Source: Defluviitaleaceae bacterium
GTDB taxonomy: Bacteria; Bacillota; Clostridia; Lachnospirales; WQUN01
DNA: 64,000 nt
NCBI GenBank assembly: GCA_009780585.1
Contig: WQZS01000001.1
Span: forward strand, 1-64,000
Direction of reading: 5' to 3'
How positions within the stretch are numbered: position 1 is the first letter of the stretch; each line of letters starts with the position of its first letter. Shown one piece after another: positions 1-7,805 of this stretch. The notes below the pieces were generated by a model that worked only from the letters and a program-made list of their open reading frames with translations, was not told where the DNA came from and did no database searches. The position numbers and the translations under genes were made by a program.

Positions 1-104
1 ACTTAAATCCCATCGAAAAGTTCTGGGCGTGGTTAAAGTGCAGACTTCGTAGAATTCTTCCCAATTTCGATTCTCTTGATGATGCTCTTGTGGACTGTTT
101 TTAA
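1..104 (+). mobile_element. 3' end of an IS630-family transposase, cut by the window edge
   Basis: The reading frame from base 3 to the TAA at 102-104 gives the C-terminus of a DDE transposase: LNPIEKFWAWLK followed by CRLRRILPNFDSLDDALVDC. The N-P-I-E-x-F-W block just after the last catalytic acidic residue is typical of the IS630/Tc1-mariner superfamily. Only 33 codons are visible; the rest lies before base 1. The hsdS remnant starts within about ten bases of the transposase stop, so the right end of the IS probably lies at about 105-115 and interrupts the restriction gene. I could not confirm the terminal inverted repeat because the other end is outside the window. Confidence 0.8.
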
Positions 105-109
105 TTTAT

Positions 110-685
110 GTGATTATAAAAAGGCTTTGGGATTTTGGACAAATCGAAACAGGCAAAACACCACCAACAGAAAACCAAGATAATTACGGCGATGAAATCA
201 TGTTTGTTAAAACGCCCGACATGCACGGCGATGTCTTTGTTATTTCTACGAATGAATATATAACGGAAAAAGGTCATTTGACACAGCCAAAAAAATTATT
301 GCCTGCGAATTCAATTATGGTTAGCTGTATTGGCACGGGTGGAGTGGTAGCCATTAACGCCGAAGAAGCTCACACCAATCAGCAAATAAATTCAATTGTT
401 CCCAAAGATAAACGACACATGGAATGGCTCTACTTTACTTGCAAAAACTTAAAAGAAACGATTGAATTATTTGGAGCTACTGGAACTACAATGACAAATC
501 TCAGCAAAGGAAAATTTGAACGCTTAAAAGTAATCCAACCACAACAGCCGATTATAGAAGCGTTTCATGAAAAAACAAAAGATATGTTTATCGTGATAAA
601 AATGTTTATGAAGCAATCTCAAAACCTCGTTCGTCAGCGGGATTTGCTCTTGCCTCGCTTGATGAGCGGAAAGTTAGAGGTATGA
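110..685 (+). CDS. hsdS: Truncated HsdS, type I restriction-modification specificity subunit (C-terminal half)
   Basis: HsdS subunits recognise the DNA target of type I restriction-modification enzymes. This frame has 191 codons, about half the usual ~400. It opens with the start of a target-recognition domain (GQIETGKTPPTEN; the family motif is G-x-I-x-T-G-K-T-P) and ends with the conserved conserved-region helix and LLPRLMSGKLEV tail found at HsdS C-termini. It therefore keeps the second recognition domain and its dimerisation helix. The GTG at 110 lies directly after the IS630 end and has no convincing ribosome site, so it is probably a by-product of the insertion. The DUF4062 gene starts 4 bases downstream. 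Half-length HsdS proteins can act as dimers in some systems, so residual function is possible. Confidence 0.8.
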   Translation: MIIKRLWDFGQIETGKTPPTENQDNYGDEIMFVKTPDMHGDVFVISTNEYITEKGHLTQPKKLLPANSIMVSCIGTGGVVAINAEEAHTNQQINSIVPKDKRHMEWLYFTCKNLKETIELFGATGTTMTNLSKGKFERLKVIQPQQPIIEAFHEKTKDMFIVIKMFMKQSQNLVRQRDLLLPRLMSGKLEV

Positions 686-689
686 ACTA

Positions 690-1598
690 ATGAATAAAAA
701 ATATACAGTATTTATTAGTTCAACATATAAAGACTTGGTTAAAGAACGACAAAAAGTTATTGATGTTGTTTTGCAATCAGATTGTGTTCCGGTAGGCATG
801 GAATATTTTAACGCTGCTGATGACGAACAATTTGAAATAATTAAAAGGCTTATTGATGATTGTGATTATTATATTCTAATTATCGGTGGTAGATATGGTT
901 CGCTTCATCCTGATACCGGAATCAGTTATACGGAAATGGAGTATGATTATGCCGTAGAGCAGGGTATTCCTGTTTTGGTTTTTGTACATAGTGATATTGC
1001 ATTGTTTCCCGATTGCAAAAGGGATAACGAAACTACATTATTTGAAAAATTAGAAGTATTTAAACAAAGAGCCATGAATAATCGAATGGCGAAAATGTGG
1101 GATACGCATGAAAAACTGCTTGTTGGTGTTGTGGTTTCGTTATTAAACGCAAAAAACGACTATGACAGACCCGGTTGGATAAGGGGAACAAACATAGAAA
1201 ACGAAAATTTATCCAAACCCGAAATTGATATAAATAAAATGAAGGAGATTGATTTTACATATAGTTATCTTTCTCAAAATATGCAAACAGGATATATTGC
1301 AAAAGGTAATATAAAAGGAAAATTGGATGAAGCATTTGAAAGTGTTGCGTTAAAAACACATGGAATTATAACTTTTAACCAAATCGGACAAGCATTTTTG
1401 GAAATTACGAGAACAATTACAAAGCATTTCGCTCCGTTGTGGAGTATGAGTATTTCTGACACCGAAATAATAAAAGCTATAAGTCAAATGATTGCGTTTG
1501 ATTTGTTAGAATATTATGAAAACAATAATGAACAAGGGTTTAGACTGACAGAAAAAGGTTTAAAAATAAGAAATGAGTTGGTAATTCCAAAAAGTTAG
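690..1598 (+). CDS. DUF4062 domain protein embedded in a type I R-M operon
   Basis: This 302-residue protein begins with a DUF4062 domain over about residues 4-105. The visible blocks are VFISSTYKDLVKER, a GMEYF segment, DDCDYYILIIGGRYGS and a TGISYTEMEYDYA segment. DUF4062 has a TIR-like flavodoxin fold and often occurs as the N-terminal domain of multidomain signalling or defence proteins. The remaining ~190 residues look alpha-helical and end in a winged-helix-like segment (ISQMIAFDLLEYYENNNEQGFRLTEKGLKIRNEL, in parts). The gene lies 4 bases after hsdS and 12 before hsdR, so it is co-transcribed with them. The sequence does not reveal a biochemical activity. An accessory defence effector is an inference from the domain and its position. 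Confidence 0.75.
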   Translation: MNKKYTVFISSTYKDLVKERQKVIDVVLQSDCVPVGMEYFNAADDEQFEIIKRLIDDCDYYILIIGGRYGSLHPDTGISYTEMEYDYAVEQGIPVLVFVHSDIALFPDCKRDNETTLFEKLEVFKQRAMNNRMAKMWDTHEKLLVGVVVSLLNAKNDYDRPGWIRGTNIENENLSKPEIDINKMKEIDFTYSYLSQNMQTGYIAKGNIKGKLDEAFESVALKTHGIITFNQIGQAFLEITRTITKHFAPLWSMSISDTEIIKAISQMIAFDLLEYYENNNEQGFRLTEKGLKIRNELVIPKS

Positions 1599-1610
1599 GG
1601 GATATAGCCC

Positions 1611-4600
1611 ATGCCAAAATTCATAACAGAAGAGCAAATAGAACAAGCTGCTGTAGAGTTGCTTATGTCTGAATATGCACCGTATTATAAGCATCTAAAT
1701 TTGGATGGCAGCCTTGAAGCGCGCGAAACCCTGCCCGACGGCACAGGCAGAACCGACAAAAAACAAGTCGTTCTGCCGGAGATTCTTTTCGGAAAGCTCT
1801 GCGAACTTAACCCCGATATTCCCGAAGAAACCGTAAAGCAAACGGCGGATGAAATCTGCCGTAACGCCCACGGCGAGCCCTTGGAAGATAATTACAACCG
1901 TTATCAAAAAATCCGCGTGGGTGTTTCCGTCAAATATAAAAAAGACGGGCGCGAAACGCAGGGATTGTTGCGCTTGATTGACTTTGACACGCCCGAAAAC
2001 AACAGCTTTATCGTCGCGTCGCAAATGTGGATAAGCGGCATAAAAAATTATAACAGACCGGATTTGATTATTTTTGTGAACGGCTTGCCTCTTGTGTTTA
2101 TCGAGTTGAAGAATTCTAACATAAACGTCAAAAATGCCTATGATATAAACCTCACGAACTACCGTAATAATATTCCATATTTATTCAATTACAATCAAAT
2201 TTGCGTCCTATCCAACGGTATGGAAACACGGCTCGGCAGCTTTTCGGCGGGGTATGAATATTTCTTCGAGTGGTTGAAATTGTCGGACGAAAAAGAAAAT
2301 CCCAACCGTAACGCAATAAAAAATGATTGCATCAGTCTTGAATATTTTTTGCGCGGGTTATGCAAACCAGACGTATTGCTCGATTACATAGAAAATTTTA
2401 TATTGTTTGATCGGCTAAAGGGTGGCGAAATTAACAAAAAGATTATTGCAATGAACCATCAATTCCTTGGTGTTAATAACGCTTTCCATGCCTTTGAGAA
2501 CCGTGAAGGATTACAGGGTAAGCTCGGCGTGTTTTGGCACACGCAAGGAAGCGGTAAAAGTTATTCTATGGTAATGTTGGCGCGGAAGATTAAACATAAA
2601 TGCGCCGGAAACTTCACGTTCCTAATTGTCACCGACCGCGATGATTTGGACGATCAAATATACAAAACTTTTCTTCGTTCCGGCTTTATAAACGCGGAAG
2701 AGAAAGTTCAACCCGCTTCCGGCACCAATCTCCGCGAGGAACTGGCATCCAACAAGGGAATATTGTTCACGCTGATTCATAAATTCCGTTATGACAAAGG
2801 CAAGAAATATCCCGTATTGCACGACGGCAAAGAAAAAGAAGTCATCGTTTTTGTTGACGAAGCCCACAGGACGCAATACAAGGATTTGGCTGAAAATATG
2901 CGGAACGGTTTACCTCACGCGCATTATATCGCTTTTACGGGAACGCCGTTGCTCGGTAGCAAGCGGCTAACCCATGCGTGGTTCGGTGATTATGTGAGTG
3001 AGTATAACTTTGCGGAATCCATAAAAGATAACGCCACCGTACCGCTTTACTATGTAAAACGTGTGCCGGAAGTTGAACTTAAAAATGATTTTTTGGAAAA
3101 TGATTTCGCTGAAATATTAGAAGACGAAAACCTAACCGAAGCCGAACAAAAGAGACTTGAAAATTCCTATTCGCAGGTACTTGAAGTCATTAAACGCGAT
3201 GACCGCCTTGAAGCGGTGGCACGTCATATCGTTTACCATTTTCCGCGCCGTGGTTTCCGTGGTAAGGGTATGGTGATTGCTGTTGACAAATTTACCGCCG
3301 TTAAGCTGTATGACAAGGTATCGTTTTACTGGCGGGAGGAAATAAAAAAGTTAAACGCCACCATCACAAAAGCTGATACCGGGGAAGAAAAACTGCGGTT
3401 AAAAGAATTTGTAAACTATATGCGTAAGGTGGAAATGGCTGTCGTCATCAGCGAGGATGCCGACGAAAAAGAAAAATTCAAAAAAGAGGGCTTGTCTATC
3501 CTGCCGCATCGAAATCGCATGAACGAAATTGACAAACATGGTGCTGATATAGAAGACAATTTTAAAGACCCCGACCATCCGTTGCAACTTGTTTTTGTTT
3601 GTGCCATGTGGCTGACCGGCTTTGATGCCAAATCGGTTTCTACAATGTATTTAGACAAACCGATGAAAGGGCATACGCTGATGCAAACCATCGCACGGGC
3701 TAACCGCGTTTTTCCCGGTAAAGAAAATGGCATCATCGTCGATTTTCTCGATGTGTTCAAATATTTGAAACGCGCTCTTGCCGATTACGCTTCCGATGAT
3801 GACGGCGAAACGCCGGTTAAGGATATTGAGCTTCTGCTTGACCAATTAAACCAAGCAATTGAAATAACGGTTGCGTTTTGTGTTAAGCAAGGCATTGACC
3901 TTAACCGGGTTGTTACAGAGAGCAATGTTTTTCATAATTTATCGTTGTTTGCCGATTACGCAAATACGATTGTTGGTAATAATGAAATCCGCAACGAATT
4001 TAAGGTGCTTGCAAACACGGTGGATAATTTGTATGAGTCCCTGCGCCCGGATATTTTTAAGATGGATTTCGACCCGCGATACAAGGATGCGATTTTATAT
4101 TTACGCGGGGTGATTGAAGGAAAAATCAGACCCGAAAAACTGGAAGCGGCAAAGGAACGCATAAACAAACTCCTCGATGTAAGCGTCCTGGTTGCCGATA
4201 CCGCACGAACGTACACAATCAATGAAAGCGGGAAAGAAATCGATATATCCAAAATGGACGTTGACGAACTTCAGGAAATGTTCAAGCGTGTTCGGAATAA
4301 AAACCTTGTAATCGCCAATCTCCGTGAACATATTGAAAAGAAGATTGAACAAATGCTCCGCAAAAATGTCACCCGCTCCGACTTTGCGGAACGGTTCCGA
4401 AAAATCATTGACGATTATAACGCCGGCGGTTCACAAACTGACGACTTCTACGAAAAAATTCTAAAATTCATGGAGGAGCTTCGCGCCGAAGAAGAACGGC
4501 ATATTAAAGAAGAACTTTCCGAAGCTGAACTTGAAATCTTTGATTTGCTTCACAAGGATAAACTCACCAAAGATGAGGAGAAGCGAGTCAAGTTAGCGGC

Positions 4601-4823
4601 GAAGGAATTATATGCGACATTGCTTTCGCGCAAAAACGAATTGTTCATCATTGGCTGGCAGAATGACGCAAAACCGAAAGAGCGCGTCCGTTCTGCTATC
4701 ATCAATTGTTTGAATGACGTTCTCCCTAAAAGCTATGATCGAGATATTTTCGCAGCAAAGAGCGATAAAATATATCAGCATATCGTTGACCAAGCTATGA
4801 TGGGTTATGCGTGGGTTGCGTAA
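1611..4823 (+). CDS. hsdR: HsdR, type I restriction enzyme motor and nuclease subunit
   Basis: HsdR is the ATP-dependent translocase and endonuclease of type I restriction systems. The 1070-residue length is normal. The N-terminal nuclease has the PD-(D/E)xK pattern, with Asp near residue 151, Glu 165 and Lys 167 (RPDLIIF ... VFIELK). The helicase motor follows: Walker A HTQGSGKS at about 310-317, a VTDRDDLDDQ motif, Walker B/DEAH VDEAHR at about 415, motif III AFTGTPLL and motif VI QTIARANR. The C-terminal third is helical and charged, as in the subunit-binding region. All motifs are intact, so the motor looks functional although hsdS is truncated and hsdM is not in the window. Confidence 0.95.
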   Translation: MPKFITEEQIEQAAVELLMSEYAPYYKHLNLDGSLEARETLPDGTGRTDKKQVVLPEILFGKLCELNPDIPEETVKQTADEICRNAHGEPLEDNYNRYQKIRVGVSVKYKKDGRETQGLLRLIDFDTPENNSFIVASQMWISGIKNYNRPDLIIFVNGLPLVFIELKNSNINVKNAYDINLTNYRNNIPYLFNYNQICVLSNGMETRLGSFSAGYEYFFEWLKLSDEKENPNRNAIKNDCISLEYFLRGLCKPDVLLDYIENFILFDRLKGGEINKKIIAMNHQFLGVNNAFHAFENREGLQGKLGVFWHTQGSGKSYSMVMLARKIKHKCAGNFTFLIVTDRDDLDDQIYKTFLRSGFINAEEKVQPASGTNLREELASNKGILFTLIHKFRYDKGKKYPVLHDGKEKEVIVFVDEAHRTQYKDLAENMRNGLPHAHYIAFTGTPLLGSKRLTHAWFGDYVSEYNFAESIKDNATVPLYYVKRVPEVELKNDFLENDFAEILEDENLTEAEQKRLENSYSQVLEVIKRDDRLEAVARHIVYHFPRRGFRGKGMVIAVDKFTAVKLYDKVSFYWREEIKKLNATITKADTGEEKLRLKEFVNYMRKVEMAVVISEDADEKEKFKKEGLSILPHRNRMNEIDKHGADIEDNFKDPDHPLQLVFVCAMWLTGFDAKSVSTMYLDKPMKGHTLMQTIARANRVFPGKENGIIVDFLDVFKYLKRALADYASDDDGETPVKDIELLLDQLNQAIEITVAFCVKQGIDLNRVVTESNVFHNLSLFADYANTIVGNNEIRNEFKVLANTVDNLYESLRPDIFKMDFDPRYKDAILYLRGVIEGKIRPEKLEAAKERINKLLDVSVLVADTARTYTINESGKEIDISKMDVDELQEMFKRVRNKNLVIANLREHIEKKIEQMLRKNVTRSDFAERFRKIIDDYNAGGSQTDDFYEKILKFMEELRAEEERHIKEELSEAELEIFDLLHKDKLTKDEEKRVKLAAKELYATLLSRKNELFIIGWQNDAKPKERVRSAIINCLNDVLPKSYDRDIFAAKSDKIYQHIVDQAMMGYAWVA

Positions 4824-4860
4824 AAATGACCATTTAAAAATATTTTACACACTTGACACC

Positions 4861-5125
4861 ATATTCACGGCATTGCAAGAAGTCAGGTTGTATAATGTGA
4901 GCGTTAAAAATATCGGTAAATATATTAAAAGTCTTTGATGACGGTGAATTATCGACCGATTCAGTTATAAAGAAATACTTTATAACTGCCGCCGACGGCA
5001 AGGTCTATGAAACGATGCATAATAATTTGCAAATGATAATCGCGGTAGGGTTTAAGGCAAATAATGACAATGCCGTGCAGTTCCACAAGTGGGCGATTTT
5101 GACAGATTTATTATTTATTATTTAA
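4861..5125 (+). pseudogene. RhuM-family protein remnant with a +1 frameshift
   Basis: No open frame is annotated in the ~475 bases after hsdR, but conceptual translation finds a decayed RhuM (virulence RhuM / KilA-N-like DNA-binding) protein. Bases 4882-4929 give VRLYNVSVKNIGKYIK. After a run of four A at 4927-4930 the frame shifts, and 4931-5122 gives VFDDGELSTDSVIKKYF, then ITAADGKVYETM, LQMIIAVGFKAN and AVQFHKWA before TAA at 5123-5125. These blocks match the order and spacing of intact RhuM proteins. RhuM genes commonly accompany type I restriction loci. Both ends are missing and no start or ribosome site remains. The rest of the gap (5126-5239) is AT-rich with no recognisable feature. 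Confidence 0.75.
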
Positions 5126-5239
5126 TAATTTAATAAATTGATTTTTAATATTTTTTTCGCACGAAGTTTTCGAACCGGGTATTCGGGATTGAACAGATAA
5201 AAACCCATAACACACCTCATTCACAAATATCAAAAATAT

Positions 5240-5267
5240 TTGAAAAACAAAATTATTGTTATATAAT
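5240..5267 (+). promoter_or_regulatory. Putative SigA promoter of the PsiE-like gene
   Basis: TTGAAA at 5240-5245 and TATAAT at 5262-5267 are separated by 16 bases, upstream of the ribosome site AAAGGTGA (about 5286-5293) and the ATG at 5299. The surrounding sequence is strongly AT-rich. Confidence 0.6.
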
Positions 5268-5298
5268 CATGCCAAACAATAGCGAAAAGGTGATGTCG

Positions 5299-5679
5299 AT
5301 GAAAAACAAAGGGCTTTATTATTTTGATAAAGTAACCGTATTCTTTGAAATTACGATTGCCTTGTTGTTGTTGATCGTGATTGCGATAAGGGTTGTCGAA
5401 ATCGTACTGGCGTTGGCGGGGTTTGATGTCACGATTCTGACCATGGAGTTCGATAAAGTGTTGTCGGTTTCGCTTTCCCTCGTAATCAGCGTCGAATTTG
5501 TGAGGATGCTGTGCAAGCACACGCCCGAAACGGTGATTGATGTGCTTTTGTTCGCGATAGCGCGCCAAATCGTCGTCTACCATGAAAAGCCGACCGATAT
5601 GCTGATCGGCGTCGCGGCGATCATCGGATTGTTTGCGGCTAAAAAATTTATTATTAATTCTAATTTATTTAAAAAATAA
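5299..5679 (+). CDS. PsiE-like phosphate-starvation-inducible membrane protein
   Basis: The 126-residue protein has about four hydrophobic segments: ITIALLLLIVIAIRVVEIVLA near the N-terminus, a second around LSVSLSLVISVEFVRML, a third at TVIDVLLFAIARQIVV and a last at MLIGVAAIIGLFAA. The block EFVRMLCKHTPETVIDVLLFAIARQIVV is characteristic of the PsiE family of small inner-membrane proteins, whose molecular function is unknown. The start at 5299 is chosen because AAAAGGTGAT lies 5-6 bases before it; the in-frame ATGs at 5269 and 5293 are too close to the promoter or to the ribosome site. The gene stands alone between the restriction island and the convergent topoisomerase gene. Confidence 0.7.
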   Translation: MKNKGLYYFDKVTVFFEITIALLLLIVIAIRVVEIVLALAGFDVTILTMEFDKVLSVSLSLVISVEFVRMLCKHTPETVIDVLLFAIARQIVVYHEKPTDMLIGVAAIIGLFAAKKFIINSNLFKK

Positions 5680-5690
5680 TTTTTTATTAA

Positions 5691-7712
5691 TTAACCCGTC
5701 TCCGCCATATCGATATACAAATACCCATTCTCCTCAATAAATTCCTTGCGCCCGCGCAGGTTGTCCCCCAATAGGATTTCGAACATTTCCTGCGTTTTGT
5801 TTGCGTCGGTGGGGATCACTTGTACCAAACGGCGGGTAGCGGGGTTCATGGTGGTTTGCCACATCATTTCGGGTTCGTTTTCGCCCAAGCCTTTTGAACG
5901 TTGGATATGGCACTTTGCGCCGCTTTTTTCCTGTTTGGTGAGGATATCCGCTTTTTCGCGCTCGGTGTAGGCGAAGAAGGTATTTTTGCCCGCGGTGATT
6001 TCGTACAGGGGTGATTCGGCGATGAAGACCTTGCCCCGTTCGATCAGTTCCGGTGTCAAGCGGTACAGCATGGTGAGTATGAGCGTGCGGATATGGTAAC
6101 CGTCGTAGTCCGCGTCGGTACAGATGACGATGCGCCGCCAGTTTAACCGGTTGATATCAAACGCGCTCGTTTCCCCTTTGCTGCTTGGGGAAGCCGCTTG
6201 CTTAGCTGCCCGCCGCCCTTGTTTGTGGCGGATTTCCACCCCGCAGCCCAGCACGCGCAATAAATCGGTGATGATTTCATTGTTAAATATCCGGTCGTAG
6301 TCAGCCTTTAGGCAATTGAATATCTTGCCCCGTACGGGCATGATCGCCTGGAATTCCGCGTCCCGTCCCAGCTTGCAACTGCCCAGCGCGGAGTCACCCT
6401 CCACGATGTACAGTTCCCGCTTGTTAACGTCCTTGCTGCGGCAATTGACGAACTTTTCCACGCGGTTATTTAAGTCGATTGACCCGGTGAGTTTTTTCTT
6501 TAGGCTGGCGCGGGTCTTTTCCGCTGATTCGCGGCTGCGTTTATTGGCGAGTATCGACGCCGCCAGTTTAACCGCGTCGGCCTTATTTTCAATGAAATAG
6601 ATTTCCAATTGCTTTTTTAAAAAGTCCGTCATGGCTTCCTGCACGAAGCGGTTGGTGATGGCTTTTTTGGTTTGGTTTTCGAAGCTGATGAGCGTGGAAA
6701 AGGAGTTCGTGATTAATACGAGGCTTTCCTCGATGTCGGGGAAGGAAATCTTTTTTTCGTCTTTTTTATAGTGTCCGTTGTTCTTCAAGTACGTGTCCAC
6801 CGCGCTCACGAACGCTGTGCGTACCGCCCTGTCGGGCGAGCCGCCGTATACGAGGTGGCTTGAATTATGATAATACTCAAGTGCGCCCCCGTCCTGCGAA
6901 AAACAGAAAGCGATATCGAATTTGAGCTTGTATTCGGGTTTGTCCTCCTGGTCGCGGCCTTGGGTTTCGTGGGAAAGGAAGTGCGGCTCGGTGATGGCCT
7001 TCTCCCCGGCGAGTTCTTGGATATAATCGTGTATGCCCCGCTCGTAGCAGAAGCGGAAGGTTTCGCCGCTTTCCTCGTCTTTTAATATAAAAAGCAAGCC
7101 GCCGTTAACGATGGCTTGCCTTTTTAACATATCCGCGTACCATTCCAGCGGTACGGCGATGTCGGTAAATACCGCGCGGTCGGGCCGCCATGTAATCGTC
7201 GTGCCCGTCTTTTTGCCCGCGTAGGGTTCTTTATTTAAGCCGCCGACGTTTTCGCCTTTTTCGAAGCGCAGGGAATAACGGAAGCCTTCGCGGGTAATTA
7301 CCGCGTCCATATATTCCGACGAATACTGTGTGGCGCACAAGCCCAAACCGTTAAGGCCCAGGCTAAACGTATAATGCGCACGCTCCTCGTTATTGTCGTA
7401 TTTGCCCCCTGCGTACAGTTCGCAGAATAACAGCTCCCAGTTGTAGCGTTTTTCGATGGGGTTATAATCCACGGGCGCGCCGCGGGCGTTATCTATGACC
7501 GTTATGCTAAAGTCCTTGTGGCGGATGATTTCGATTTTTTTACCGTAGCCTTGGCGGGCTTCGTCTATGGAATTTGATATGATTTCAAAAATGGAGTGCT
7601 GACAGCCCTCGACCCCGTCAGAACCGAAGATAACGGCGGGGCGTTTGCGTACGCGGTCCGCGCCTTTTAACGCGGTGATGCTTTCGTTCCCGTATTCGGT
7701 GTATTTTCCCAA
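5691..7712 (-). CDS. GyrB/ParE-like type IIA topoisomerase B subunit
   Basis: This is the ATPase/TOPRIM subunit of a type IIA topoisomerase, 673 residues. The GHKL ATPase shows FEIISNSIDEA (Bergerat N box) and a G1/G2-like GLNGLGLC segment. The TOPRIM/C-terminal part shows YIVEGDSALG, MPVRGKIFN, ICTDADYDGYHIRTLIL and QRSKGLGE. The catalytic acidic residues of EGDSA and DADYD are present, but the wording departs from housekeeping GyrB/ParE (usually TDADVDGAHI). The start is taken as TTG (CAA at 7710-7712) because AAAGGGAGA lies just upstream and the family N-terminus KYTEYGNESI follows; a longer frame to 8063 lacks homology. No A subunit (GyrA/ParC) is adjacent, so its partner must be encoded elsewhere. 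Confidence 0.85.
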   Translation of the reverse strand: MGKYTEYGNESITALKGADRVRKRPAVIFGSDGVEGCQHSIFEIISNSIDEARQGYGKKIEIIRHKDFSITVIDNARGAPVDYNPIEKRYNWELLFCELYAGGKYDNNEERAHYTFSLGLNGLGLCATQYSSEYMDAVITREGFRYSLRFEKGENVGGLNKEPYAGKKTGTTITWRPDRAVFTDIAVPLEWYADMLKRQAIVNGGLLFILKDEESGETFRFCYERGIHDYIQELAGEKAITEPHFLSHETQGRDQEDKPEYKLKFDIAFCFSQDGGALEYYHNSSHLVYGGSPDRAVRTAFVSAVDTYLKNNGHYKKDEKKISFPDIEESLVLITNSFSTLISFENQTKKAITNRFVQEAMTDFLKKQLEIYFIENKADAVKLAASILANKRSRESAEKTRASLKKKLTGSIDLNNRVEKFVNCRSKDVNKRELYIVEGDSALGSCKLGRDAEFQAIMPVRGKIFNCLKADYDRIFNNEIITDLLRVLGCGVEIRHKQGRRAAKQAASPSSKGETSAFDINRLNWRRIVICTDADYDGYHIRTLILTMLYRLTPELIERGKVFIAESPLYEITAGKNTFFAYTEREKADILTKQEKSGAKCHIQRSKGLGENEPEMMWQTTMNPATRRLVQVIPTDANKTQEMFEILLGDNLRGRKEFIEENGYLYIDMAETG

Positions 7713-7730
7713 AAAAATCTCCCTTTCCCT

Positions 7731-7760
7731 ACGACAAAGTATTCTATCATATGCTATAAT
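7731..7760 (+). promoter_or_regulatory. Putative promoter of the GH74 / oxidoreductase / receiver operon
   Basis: TATAAT at 7755-7760 is preceded 18 bases upstream by ACGACA (7731-7736), a partial -35 match. It lies in the 93-base divergent gap between the topoisomerase gene and the GH74 gene, 45 bases before the ribosome site GAAGGATGG. Confidence 0.45.
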
Positions 7761-7805
7761 AAATGTAAGTAAAATTGGAAAAATTATAAACGAAGGATGG
7801 TAAGC

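Noticed and set aside
4853..4896. TTGACA and TATAAT downstream of hsdR
   Set aside because: The spacing is 32 bases and both fall in the RhuM pseudogene coding remnant.
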